A program made the translations under genes and the position numbers. A DNA stretch of 45,749 nt from CAZUGA01 sp964619885 (GTDB lineage Bacteria > Pseudomonadota > Gammaproteobacteria > Methylococcales > UBA1147), in the NCBI GenBank assembly GCA_964619885.1, contig CAZUGA010000038.1:1-45749 (forward strand), in the 5' to 3' direction. Below, in pieces: positions 18,087-26,262 of the stretch (position 1 is its first letter; every line of letters begins with the position of its first letter). The notes under the pieces are model-generated. The model did no database searches, was not told where the DNA came from, and was given only the letters and a program-made list of their open reading frames with translations.

Positions 18087-19487
18087 ATGCCTGAACATCT
18101 GCTGTTTCTGACCGGGAAATTGGCCGAAAAACAATTGCATCAGGTTCTAGAGGCGATAGGACCCGACGATTTTAGCTATACGGTGCACCAAATTGGCGTT
18201 AGCGTAGCGGCGCTTATGACTGCAGATATGATTCAGCGCCGTCTCAAAGATACCTTTCATGCGGACCGAGTCATTGTCCCTGGACGCTGCCTGGGTGACT
18301 TGGATTCTCTCTCCAATTCATTTGGCATTCCATTCCAGCGGGGGCCAAAAGAACTTAAGGATTTACCCGAATACTTTGGCAAAGCGGGTCAAAAACCTGA
18401 TCTGAGCCGATATCAACTCAAAATTTTTGCTGAAATCACCGATGCACCACAAATAACGATGGATGAAATAATGCAGCAAGCGAGGGCCTACAAGGAAGAT
18501 GGCGCAGACGTAATAGACATTGGTTGCCTGCCTAACACTCCGTTCCCACATCTGGAGGACACGATAACAAGCCTAAAATCAGAAGGATTCAGGGTCAGTA
18601 TAGATTCATTGGAAACCAACGATTTGCTGGTGGGGGGCAAGGCCGGTGCGGACTTTTTACTTAGCTTGCACGAAAACTCGTTGTGGGTGGCTGATGAAAT
18701 CGAATCGATTCCTGTTCTAATCCCAGCGGAACATGGCGATCTTGATTCGCTCGATAGAGCGATTACCCAGATGGATGCCAAAAATAAATCCTTTCTGCTG
18801 GATCCGATACTTGACCCGATACATTTTGGATTCGCCAAGTCTATCGCACGCTATATAGAAGTACGTAAACGTCATCCCAATAGAAACATGTTAATGGGCG
18901 TAGGTAATCTAACAGAATTGACTCACGCTGATACCGCTGGTATGAATGCGGTTTTATTGGGGATATGTTCGGAATTGGAAATTGACAATATACTGGCTAC
19001 TCAGGTCAGCCGACACGCTTGTAAAGCAATCAAAGAAGCAGACCAAGCCAGGCGAATCATGTTTGCCTCTAAACAGACGACCAGCTTACCAAAACACTTC
19101 GGCGATAGCTTGATGGCGCTGCACGAGTGTGCACCTTTCCCGTATTGTACCGATGAAATTACCGAGCTAGCGGATCAAATTCGGGATCCGAGCTACCGAA
19201 TTCAAACTAGCGAGGACGGTATACATATTTACAACCGCGACGGCATCAGTACAGCGACCGATCCGTTCGACCTGTTCCCCAAACTTAATCTTGACAGCGA
19301 CGGCGGGCACGCATTCTACATAGGTGTGCAATTGGGTAGAGCACAAATTGCTTGGCAACTGGGAAAACGTTTTGTGCAAGACGAACCGCTACAATGGGGT
19401 TGCGCAGTTGACCAGACGCCGGAAGACTTGACAGGCTACAAAGAAGCAGGATCTACCTTGAAAAAAGCTAATAAAAAAAATCAATGA
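18087..19487 (+). CDS. DUF6513 / dihydropteroate synthase-like protein, probable H4MPT biosynthesis
   Basis: 466 residues. The N-terminal part (about 1-125, LLFLTGKLAEKQLHQVLE and IGVSVAALMTADMIQRRL) is the DUF6513 domain. The middle resembles the pterin-binding TIM barrel of dihydropteroate synthase: EDGADVIDIGC, FRVSIDSLETNDL, DPILDPIHFGF, MGVGNLTELTHADTAGMN. Homologues occur with H4MPT genes in methylotrophs and methanogens and probably act in the pterin-arylamine condensation that builds H4MPT (known association, exact reaction not certain). Its stop overlaps the start of the DUF447 gene by 4 nt, giving a coupled three-gene operon with mfnB. Confidence 0.9.
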   Translation: MPEHLLFLTGKLAEKQLHQVLEAIGPDDFSYTVHQIGVSVAALMTADMIQRRLKDTFHADRVIVPGRCLGDLDSLSNSFGIPFQRGPKELKDLPEYFGKAGQKPDLSRYQLKIFAEITDAPQITMDEIMQQARAYKEDGADVIDIGCLPNTPFPHLEDTITSLKSEGFRVSIDSLETNDLLVGGKAGADFLLSLHENSLWVADEIESIPVLIPAEHGDLDSLDRAITQMDAKNKSFLLDPILDPIHFGFAKSIARYIEVRKRHPNRNMLMGVGNLTELTHADTAGMNAVLLGICSELEIDNILATQVSRHACKAIKEADQARRIMFASKQTTSLPKHFGDSLMALHECAPFPYCTDEITELADQIRDPSYRIQTSEDGIHIYNRDGISTATDPFDLFPKLNLDSDGGHAFYIGVQLGRAQIAWQLGKRFVQDEPLQWGCAVDQTPEDLTGYKEAGSTLKKANKKNQ

Positions 19488-20059
19488 TCAGAGAAACCAT
19501 CATAACAACACAAAATCAGGACGGCGAAGTACATATAGCGCCAATGGGAGTGCATGTACTTGAAAATGAGTTTTTGATTATGCCCTTCCAACCATCGACA
19601 ACGCTGGACAATATACTGACCAATGGCCACGCGGTAATCAATTATACTGACGATGTCCGCGTATTTGCTGGGTGCCTGACCGGCCGCAGAGATTGGCCGT
19701 TAACCCAAACGGAAAAAATTTCGGCAAAACGGCTGGATTGCGCTCTTGCACACGCAGAATTGAAATTAGTACGCAACGAACCTGATGATCAACGTCCCAA
19801 ACTATATTGTAAAATTTTACACCAAGCGATACACGCACCTTTTTTGGGGTTCAATCGCGCCCAATACTCGGTTCTGGAAGCAGCCATTCTGGTGAGCCGC
19901 CTGAAGCTGCTGCCATGGGAAAAAATTCAAGCAGAATTAGACTATCTCACTGTTGGTCTGGACAAAACCGCAGGACCCAAAGAAAGGGAGGCGTGGACCT
20001 GGCTGATGCAAGCCGTGGAAAACTTCAAACAAACCAATCCAGCTAAGGTGGCAGGCTAA
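19484..20059 (+). CDS. DUF447 family protein (flavin-reductase-like split barrel)
   Basis: 191 residues of the DUF447 family, found with H4MPT/MFR genes in methylotrophs and archaea. The start IRETIITTQNQDGEVHIAPMGV and the segment AVINYTDDVRVFAGCLTGR are family hallmarks, and the fold is thought to be a flavin-binding split barrel. The second half has the helical FLGFNRAQYSVLEAAILVSR segment. Its reaction is not established; a reductive step of cofactor synthesis is a fair guess. It overlaps its neighbours at both ends (ATGA upstream, TAATG downstream). Confidence 0.9.
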   Translation: MIRETIITTQNQDGEVHIAPMGVHVLENEFLIMPFQPSTTLDNILTNGHAVINYTDDVRVFAGCLTGRRDWPLTQTEKISAKRLDCALAHAELKLVRNEPDDQRPKLYCKILHQAIHAPFLGFNRAQYSVLEAAILVSRLKLLPWEKIQAELDYLTVGLDKTAGPKEREAWTWLMQAVENFKQTNPAKVAG

Positions 20060-20757
20060 TGACAGGCATGCTGGCAAGTGTTGCTGATCTGGACGAAGCT
20101 ATTCAGGTGGCTGGGACTGGCGTTGACATCATTGACCTAAAAGCACCGGCAGCGGGCGCGTTGGGTGCACTCAAAATTTCCGACATCACAAAAATCAAAC
20201 ATCGACTGGGTCAGGGACACGTAGTGAGTGCAACGATCGGAGATCTACCCATGGATCCAGAGACTGTTACCAAAGCCGCAGCCGATATGCAGAGCACCGG
20301 GGTCGATTACATTAAAATTGGCTTTTTTCCTGGTGGGGACTGGCTTGCCTCGATACAAGGCTTGGCCAAACTTACCGATAAAGGTGCCAGACTCATCGCT
20401 GTACTTTTCGGGGACAACGAATTTGATCTGCATTGGATTGAACGAATGGCAATGGCTGGCTTTTCCGGCGTAATGTTGGATACCATGAATAAATCGAAGG
20501 GGGCATTGCCCCAGGTTTGTTCCGTAGTCAAACTCAAAAATTTCATCGCTGAAGCGAACCGCCATCGTTTATTGGTAGGACTGGCTGGATCACTGCGAAT
20601 CGACGATATTCCATTGCTTTTGGACCTCCACCCAGACTATCTCGGATTCCGCGGCGCACTATGTAAACACCAGCGTCGGGTAGACCAAATAGATCCATCA
20701 GCGGTTAGATTAATCCGGGAAAGTATCCCGGTAGAAAAATACCAACAACTCGGGTAA
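20059..20757 (+). CDS. mfnB: (5-formylfuran-3-yl)methyl phosphate synthase, methanofuran biosynthesis
   Basis: Joins two glyceraldehyde-3-phosphate molecules to make the furan precursor of methanofuran. The protein is 232 residues with a TIM barrel. The Schiff-base Lys is expected in VDIIDLKAPAAGALGAL (near residue 28). The second Lys-bearing strand is VDYIKIGFFPGGDW, and the late blocks are GVMLDTMNKSKGALP, LVGLAGSLRIDDIP and YLGFRGALCKHQRR. Its start overlaps the DUF447 stop (TAATG), so it is translationally coupled. It supplies the cofactor that the Fhc complex uses. Confidence 0.93.
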   Translation: MTGMLASVADLDEAIQVAGTGVDIIDLKAPAAGALGALKISDITKIKHRLGQGHVVSATIGDLPMDPETVTKAAADMQSTGVDYIKIGFFPGGDWLASIQGLAKLTDKGARLIAVLFGDNEFDLHWIERMAMAGFSGVMLDTMNKSKGALPQVCSVVKLKNFIAEANRHRLLVGLAGSLRIDDIPLLLDLHPDYLGFRGALCKHQRRVDQIDPSAVRLIRESIPVEKYQQLG

Positions 20758-20845
20758 ATGAATAAACTCTACTTGAGAAATAGACGCGTATTTCTTATGC
20801 TTGGCCCTCGCGGCTAACTAATTAACGGCCCTTTCGGAGATAATA

Positions 20846-23068
20846 ATGGGAAACAGCATGATCCTGGTACCTGTTAGAACCAGTAAACAAGGTACTTCAC
20901 TTAACGCGGGAAAATTAAAAAAAGATTACCGTGATGAAACTTCTACCGTAGAGTTTCACATTGACGATATGGCGCGACTTGGATTAAAAAAAGGGGATTC
21001 GATTCGCATGAAATCTCCCAGCGGTTCCGAAGCAATCGTCAATTGCAAAGAACGAAAAAGCGAAGATGCCGAGCCGGGAATGGTATTTATGGCTTACGGG
21101 CCTATTTCCAGTCGATTTATGGAGGACGACACGGCGGGTAGCGGTATGCCAATTTCCAAACACCTTCCCATTGAAATTGAAGGTCCGCTGTCACCGGAAG
21201 GCAATGTCGCCACGCCAGAAACAATGCCCGCGCTCAGTGGCGATACATTTAATGGCCAGTTGGGCAGCCCGCTATCTCAACAACAATCTGAAATGTTGAA
21301 TTCGATCATCGGATCCCCATTGACAGCAGTACAAGCTGCATGGCTCAGCGGCTATTTCTCAGCGATGAGCGGTGGTGCGGTGGGCGCGACATCCGCAGGC
21401 ACAGGGGCAGCACCCGCAGCGCAAGGATCGACATTGCCGTTGATGACCATCTTATTCGGGTCGCAAACAGGTAACGGAGAAGGTCTCGCAGAGCAATTGA
21501 AAGATCAAGCTGCCGCACGAGGGTTCAATGTAGCGGTCCACGATATGACCGATTATAACCCGGCAAACCTGGCTTCCGAAAAGCTGTTATTCGTAATTGT
21601 CAGCACACACGGTGAAGGGGATCCACCAGTCGCCGCCGAGGAACTTCACGAATTTCTTCAAAGCGATGACGCACCACGCTTGGAAGAACTCAAATACGCG
21701 GTTTTTGCGCTGGGGGATACCAGCTACGAGCAATATTGCCAAACCGGCAAAGACTTTGATGCCTTTCTGAACAACCTGGGTGCATCGCGTCTGATGGACC
21801 GAGTCGATTCCGACGTGGACTTTGAAGAACCCGGTGAGGAATGGGTTGGGGAAGTACTGGCGCAGTATCAAAAAATCGCCGACGAATCCGGTGGCACAGC
21901 ACAGGCCAGCGCGGATATCCTCGAATTTCCAACCAAGGAAAAGAGCAAATATTCGAAAACCAATCCATACCCCGCGGACGTATTGCTCAACATCAACATC
22001 AGCGGCGAAGGATCGGCCAAAGAGAATCGACACGTCGAATTCGATTTTGGCGATTCAGGACTCACTTACGAGCCCGGTGACGCGCTTGGCGTCTACCCAA
22101 AGAACAATCCCGTGTATGTGGATGAATTATTGGCCGCACTCAAATTCGATGGTTCCGAATCGGTTACCATTGGTAAAGAAACGATGACATTGCGCGATGG
22201 CTTTATCGACAAACTGGATGTTACCGGACTCAGCCGCGTGCTGGTCGAGAAATATGCCGAACTGGTAGGCAGCGATGACTTAAAAACGTTGCTGGACGAT
22301 GCGCACAAAGAAGATTTTAAAGAATACATCTGGGGGCGGCAGCTTGTCGATTTGGTCGAAGACAGCCCGGCCGACGGGATAGCACCGCAAGATCTGGTAG
22401 GAATATTGCGCAAAATGCCGGGCCGGCTTTATTCCATTGCATCGGCGCTGAGCGCACACGAAAACCAATGCCATCTATTGGTCGGTGCGGTTCGCTATCA
22501 TTCGCACGATCGTGACCGCGAGGGGGTCTGCTCGACGTTCCTTGCTGGACGCTCTGATGCAGAAGACAAGCTGCTCATTTATATTCAACCCAATAAAGTA
22601 TTCCGTATGCCGGATAACCCTGACTTGCCGATGATTATGGTCGGCCCCGGAACCGGAGTAGCGCCTTTCCGAGCATTCCTGCAGGAGCGTGAAGCAACTG
22701 GCGCAAAGGGTAAAAACTGGCTTTTCTTTGGCGACCAGCATAAAGCGACCGACTATGTCTATGAAGACGAATGGGACAAGATGCTGGAAAGCGGTGCATT
22801 AACGCACATGAACGCAGCTTTCTCCAGGGATCAGGAGCAAAAAATCTACGTGCAAACCCAACTTTTAGAAAACGCCGAAGAAATTTACCAATGGCTGGAA
22901 GAAGGCGCGCATTTCTACGTATGCGGGGATGCAGAACGCATGGCTGGAGACGTACACAAAGCACTGATCGAAATAATCTCGAGTCAAGGCGGAAAAAGTC
23001 AGGAAGAAGCCGAAGACTATATTAAGGCTTTAGAAAAAGCAAAACGTTATCAGCGGGACGTTTACTAG
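20846..23068 (+). CDS. Fusion of FwdD-like molybdopterin-dinucleotide-binding domain with a complete CysJ-type diflavin reductase
   Basis: 740 residues. About 3-113 match formylmethanofuran dehydrogenase subunit D: an N-terminal strand ending TSLNAGKLKKDY, then MARLGLKKGDSIRM, then PGMVFMAYGPISSRF and the DDTAGSGMP motif (94-102). The rest is a whole sulfite-reductase flavoprotein: CysJ leader with LTAVQAAWLSGYF (159-171), Ala/Gly linker, FMN flavodoxin (about 200-345; SQTGNGEG, STHGEGDPP, ALGDTSYEQYC), FAD domain (about 365-590; RLYSIAS), NADPH domain (GPGTGVAPFRAFLQER; CGDAERMAGDVH) and the CysJ-type end RYQRDVY. Expected chemistry is NADPH to FAD to FMN to an unknown acceptor. No cysI is nearby. 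It lies 88 nt behind mfnB with a good ribosome site (GGAG), so it likely serves the Fhc/MFR pathway rather than sulfite reduction (inference). Confidence 0.9.
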   Translation: MGNSMILVPVRTSKQGTSLNAGKLKKDYRDETSTVEFHIDDMARLGLKKGDSIRMKSPSGSEAIVNCKERKSEDAEPGMVFMAYGPISSRFMEDDTAGSGMPISKHLPIEIEGPLSPEGNVATPETMPALSGDTFNGQLGSPLSQQQSEMLNSIIGSPLTAVQAAWLSGYFSAMSGGAVGATSAGTGAAPAAQGSTLPLMTILFGSQTGNGEGLAEQLKDQAAARGFNVAVHDMTDYNPANLASEKLLFVIVSTHGEGDPPVAAEELHEFLQSDDAPRLEELKYAVFALGDTSYEQYCQTGKDFDAFLNNLGASRLMDRVDSDVDFEEPGEEWVGEVLAQYQKIADESGGTAQASADILEFPTKEKSKYSKTNPYPADVLLNINISGEGSAKENRHVEFDFGDSGLTYEPGDALGVYPKNNPVYVDELLAALKFDGSESVTIGKETMTLRDGFIDKLDVTGLSRVLVEKYAELVGSDDLKTLLDDAHKEDFKEYIWGRQLVDLVEDSPADGIAPQDLVGILRKMPGRLYSIASALSAHENQCHLLVGAVRYHSHDRDREGVCSTFLAGRSDAEDKLLIYIQPNKVFRMPDNPDLPMIMVGPGTGVAPFRAFLQEREATGAKGKNWLFFGDQHKATDYVYEDEWDKMLESGALTHMNAAFSRDQEQKIYVQTQLLENAEEIYQWLEEGAHFYVCGDAERMAGDVHKALIEIISSQGGKSQEEAEDYIKALEKAKRYQRDVY

Positions 23069-23100
23069 AGCCCCGACCTATTTTTAGCAACATTTCATCT

Positions 23101-23135
23101 GTTGGCCAGCACCGTGCTATTTGGTGCTGGCCAAC
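23101..23135. terminator. Strong hairpin after the FwdD-CysJ fusion gene
   Basis: A perfect 13-bp inverted repeat, GTTGGCCAGCACC and GGTGCTGGCCAAC, with a 9-nt loop starts about 30 nt after the stop codon. No T-run follows on either strand, so it may be a pause or RNA-stability hairpin rather than a classical intrinsic terminator. It lies in the convergent gap before the unknown minus-strand gene. Confidence 0.6.
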
Positions 23136-23236
23136 GATAACGACATCACGAACGAATTTGCTATAGGTCGAATACCGATACGATAAACTTCCGTCAATCT
23201 ACGGAATTTAAAACCCTTTAACACGGTCCATTGCGA

Positions 23237-23707
23237 CTATGCAGCGTGCGAGATATTGTGCTCAACGGGTTCCTTTATGGCTTCCGGAAGCGCCTGAATA
23301 GGTCTATCTTCTAATTCGGCCTCACCATCATTCCACGGAAAAATAAGAGAATAAAATTCCTTATGCGTTTCAAATGCTTTCCCAGCTCGATTTTCCCAGT
23401 GATCGAAAAATCGATGCGCCGCTTTTGTACCGGCTTCACTGACAATTCCTTCACCGGGATCAATTTCTTTAATCGCATGGAAAATAGCGATTAGAAGTTC
23501 CTGTTCGATTTCCGTCCAATTTTCCAACTGCTTGTGGCTAAATTCGATCCATTGCGAGACCAAACCTCCATCCGATTGCCCAGGATCTATGCATTTGAGT
23601 CCTGACCGCAAAGAATTCGATTGGCTATGTAACACCTCGATTAAAAATTCTTCCCAGGCATCCAACTGGGCAATATAAAAATCATCGATACTTAGTTTCT
23701 CTTTCAT
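23237..23707 (-). CDS. Hypothetical helical protein
   Basis: No family recognised. The 156-residue product is soluble, acidic, rich in Trp, Phe and Glu, and predicted mostly helical. Short similar segments recur (QWIEFSHKQLENW and HRFFDHWENRAGKAFETHKEFY), suggesting helix repeats somewhat like small granule-coating or scaffold proteins, but this is only an impression. A clear ribosome site (AGGAG, 6 nt before ATG) supports the start and that it is a real gene. It is convergent with the diflavin reductase fusion. Confidence 0.7.
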   Translation of the reverse strand: MKEKLSIDDFYIAQLDAWEEFLIEVLHSQSNSLRSGLKCIDPGQSDGGLVSQWIEFSHKQLENWTEIEQELLIAIFHAIKEIDPGEGIVSEAGTKAAHRFFDHWENRAGKAFETHKEFYSLIFPWNDGEAELEDRPIQALPEAIKEPVEHNISHAA

Positions 23708-24445
23708 AACAGTCTCCTGTATAAAGCGTTTAACGAAAACTCCTTCTATAGGCCCTCTGCTTTATTTCTTGTTATGTGCCCTGAAAATATCCAATTTTAC
23801 GATTGAACCACCATCACCTACATGTTTTTGAATCTTCCTCTAGGAATAACAGGGCAATTCTGAGCGTCGAAGCGACATCGCGACAAACCATTCCCCAGAA
23901 ATAAGCTACCGTCGAGTCAATAACTCATAATCCACTCTGATCTCCCAAAATAATGCAAATATCAGACCCATTCTATTTTGTACCACAAAATTCAAACCTT
24001 AGGGTTTTGAGACATTCCTACAATTACGATTAGAACCCAAAAACTGTGCGATATCGCAGATTTATGCACTAATTCAGCGAAGATATAGAAAGCAATCCTG
24101 CCAATACCGGATTCTCACGGAAACAACAATGCAGCGTCTTGGTGGAAATCCTAATGAACTATCACAGATTCAACATTTGGAAGATTCAATATAGAGGGGA
24201 AATGTGACCTTAGTATTACGACCTGAAATTCTGTTCAAAACTCCAAAGAAACAGACGTATTTGCATTGACCGAAATAGGGAGTAACAACGAAATGCGGAC
24301 ATTAGATTAAAACACAGATATAATTTATTACTGATAAAAAACACGCTATTAGAGCGTGGTCAAAGTTGCACAACTCTGCCGTTGAGCAGTCCTTCGTGAA
24401 AGTATCGTTTGACTAACAAACGATTTTATTAGCATAGGTATTGTT
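23708..24445. other. Gene-less AT-rich stretch upstream of the GNAT gene
   Basis: No open frame of note on either strand and no recognisable RNA family. Two local hairpins are visible near the 3' end: CACGCT/AGCGTG at about 24341-24357 and CGTTTG/CAAACG at about 24407-24422. The latter sits just before the GNAT start and could affect its translation. Composition is more AT-rich than the C1 region, and the stretch may be decayed coding DNA. Confidence 0.4.
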
Positions 24446-25165
24446 ATGTTTTGTAGAGATAGTATTACCCGTCAATTAGAAAATAGACCCATATCAACTC
24501 GTCATGGACTACGAGCCAAAAACGCGGGGGAAGAATTCAGTTATATATTTACAAAAGATCAATCGTATATAAATCAATTTGTTACTCTAAGAAATTACCT
24601 GTCGCGGGTTGATAACAGATTGAAAGGATTTCGGCACTTCAGCCATTGTGAGCAAGAAGACTATAGTAGTTCGGACAAGCACACATTACTGATAATTAAG
24701 AATTCTCGATGCGTTGGAGGCGCATGTTTGAATGTTTCCACGCCAAATAATCGAGTCTTGCTACCGATAGACGAAGAATTTGCGACAACAGAAAGCAAAG
24801 GACCATTCCTTCTGGATACTTTTCCAGAATTACACTTGGAAAGCGAAACCTATTGCGAAATTAGCCGTGTAATCCTACACCCAGATTTACGAGACGGGAA
24901 ATACATTCGAAAATTGTTCTCCCACTTTGTCGAACTTACAAGAAAACAATCGTGTAAGTATATTTTTGGAATGGGAGATGCCGCTAGATTACGCAATAAC
25001 AGAAATATATTTTTTCGTGAATTTGGAATGAAATCTAAAATTTTCTTTGATCTCCAAATACCACAAAAAAACGATTTTGAAGGTAGAAAAATGTATCTAA
25101 TGGTTGTTTACACTCAAAATGATGTGTCAACATTTTACCGGACACAAAGTTGTGCAGATTCTTGA
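24446..25165 (+). CDS. GNAT-fold acyltransferase related to LuxI/FeeM-type N-acyl synthases
   Basis: 239 residues. The layout resembles acyl-homoserine-lactone or N-acyl-amino-acid synthases: an N-terminal helix YINQFVTLRNYL, a central strand pair HTLLIIKNSRCVGGACLNV, the segment GPFLLDTFPEL, and the Glu/Arg pair in CEISRVILHPDLR (ELSRF-like in LuxI). The late helix is FREFGMK. It would load an acyl group from acyl-ACP onto an amine. No luxR-type gene is nearby. The last about 14 codons are derived from the end of an IS3-family remnant that begins at about 25123, so the original C-terminus has been replaced. The gene is low in G+C and stands alone. Family level is probable; substrate unknown. 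Confidence 0.65.
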   Translation: MFCRDSITRQLENRPISTRHGLRAKNAGEEFSYIFTKDQSYINQFVTLRNYLSRVDNRLKGFRHFSHCEQEDYSSSDKHTLLIIKNSRCVGGACLNVSTPNNRVLLPIDEEFATTESKGPFLLDTFPELHLESETYCEISRVILHPDLRDGKYIRKLFSHFVELTRKQSCKYIFGMGDAARLRNNRNIFFREFGMKSKIFFDLQIPQKNDFEGRKMYLMVVYTQNDVSTFYRTQSCADS

Positions 25166-25255
25166 CGATTTTCATAGTCTACCGGTGACAAATAATCATC
25201 GGCAGAATGGAGTCGTATACGATTGTAAAATACCTCGAATTTGTCAATCAGCTTG
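25123..25255 (-). mobile_element. Remnant of an IS3-family insertion sequence (transposase C-terminus)
   Basis: Read on the minus strand, about 40 codons give LIDKFEVFYNRIRLHSADDYLSPVDYENR, which matches the C-terminal end of IS3-family transposases (FxEVFYNRxRxHSALGYLSPxEFE). The reading frame stops with TAA at 25137-25135. The sequence beyond it (TGTGTCAACATTTTACCGGA on the plus strand) has the look of an IS3 terminal end. The DDE catalytic core and other end are absent, so it cannot move. It provides the last codons of the upstream GNAT gene. Confidence 0.75.
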
Positions 25256-25282
25256 TAAAAATTGCCAGTTTTTTCAAAAAAA

Positions 25283-25380
25283 CAGCATCCAATTTTACCA
25301 GTACAATTTTGTAGGCCATTGTTTATTATAACTTAACCTCTATCAATATTAACGCTGATACTGGAAAAAATTGGATGCTG
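25283..25380. repeat. Inverted repeat with 21-22 nt arms
   Basis: CAGCATCCAATTTTACCAGTA (25283-25303) is mirrored by TACTGG(A)6TTGGATGCTG (25359-25380), with one size difference in the A/T run. The arms enclose 55 nt of AT-rich sequence. It could be a miniature inverted-repeat element, the joined ends of a lost insertion sequence, or a large hairpin. It lies right beside the IS3 remnant. Confidence 0.7.
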
Positions 25381-25852
25381 ATTTCCACTCAAGAATCACG
25401 GTCACGGTTATGCGGTGAGTTACAGCAAGAATCGACCGCCAGTTCACGGATTTCAACCCGAATATTCGCAGCCCTATCGAAACCATAACTGGTTAGCCAT
25501 TTGGAACGCCAAAACGCTATGTAAACAGGTATCGGATTAAAAAAATGCCGGGCATTGTTAAGTCAGCATAGCCTTTAATTCTCCGTTCCATTTGAGGGTT
25601 TTGCCAGGCTATTTTCGGCAGGTTAAAAATTCGATAATGTTGTGCTTTTAACCGATGACGGCCAAGGTTCAATAGATTGTGAGACTATTCATACCGGTAT
25701 TATGGCTGAGCAGTGCTCAACCATGACAGTGCCCGCATTTCTCATAAATCAATGCTCGCTCCCGGTTTTAAAGGGAGCTAGCGTTGAAACTTCTATTAAA
25801 AGGCACCCTCAACGAAGAATCGTAGACGCTTCCATCATCACGAATTGAGCGC
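25381..25852. other. Gene-less stretch with decayed coding traces
   Basis: No supported gene. On the plus strand about 25388-25530 is open and reads as a hydrophilic peptide containing HGFQPEYSQPYRNHNW, without start site or known family; it may be a mobile-element leftover. A 68-codon frame at 25642-25848 lacks a ribosome site and family features. Together with the IS3 remnant and inverted repeat, this looks like an insertion scar. Confidence 0.4.
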
Positions 25853-25990
25853 TTAGAATTTGATCTCTTCGGATTCGTTGTTGATACGGGCAAGAAAAGC
25901 AACTGGAAGTAGGATCAGCGCAAAGCTGAACAAATGCGGCAGAAAAGGTACGATTTGTATTTGAAATTCATTCCACAATGCTTCGAACAT
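25853..25990 (-). CDS. Small single-span membrane peptide, 45 residues
   Basis: A short gene. The product starts MFEALWNEFQIQIVPFLPH, has one hydrophobic helix (about residues 13-36, FLPHLFSFALILLPVAFLA) and ends with a charged tail INNESEEIKF. The ATG is preceded by GAGG at 8 nt. No family is recognised. It is divergent from the sigma-54 activator gene with 272 nt between them, a typical arrangement for a regulator and its target (inference). Confidence 0.55.
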   Translation of the reverse strand: MFEALWNEFQIQIVPFLPHLFSFALILLPVAFLARINNESEEIKF

Positions 25991-26262
25991 TTTGATGACC
26001 TCGATAATGGGTTATTGAAAAACATCTTTTCCCGATGTCGATTCTAATAAAGCAGAATGAATGCCAAATCTTGATAGATCGTTTAGAAATTGCCACGGCC
26101 TCCGCTAACCATTTGTATTAAAAAAGTAATTACAACCTTACTTTATTTCACTGGGTGGCTTTCGACAAGCCCATTGAGTCTTATTTGGGATTGCAACTCC
26201 TAATAATGAGAGTCCGGATGTATAATCCTCTTAAATTTGACAGTTAAGTCAATACTAATCCT

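Noticed and set aside
20846..21250. N-terminal domain as a leftover of a nitrate reductase-CysJ fusion
   Set aside because: Nitrate reductase C-terminal domains have different motifs; the GMVFMAYGP and DTAGSGMP blocks are of the subunit-D type.
20846..23068. Plain assimilatory sulfite reductase flavoprotein CysJ
   Set aside because: The C-terminal 600 residues fit, but the extra FwdD-like domain, the absence of cysI and the position behind mfnB argue against a simple sulfite reductase subunit.
25642..25848. 68-codon frame in the insertion scar
   Set aside because: No ribosome site, no hydrophobic or domain pattern, surrounded by decayed sequence.
26150..26262. Sigma-54 promoter upstream of the activator
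   Set aside because: A TGGCTTTCGACAAGC stretch resembles the -24 element only partly and lacks the GC at -12 in the right spacing.
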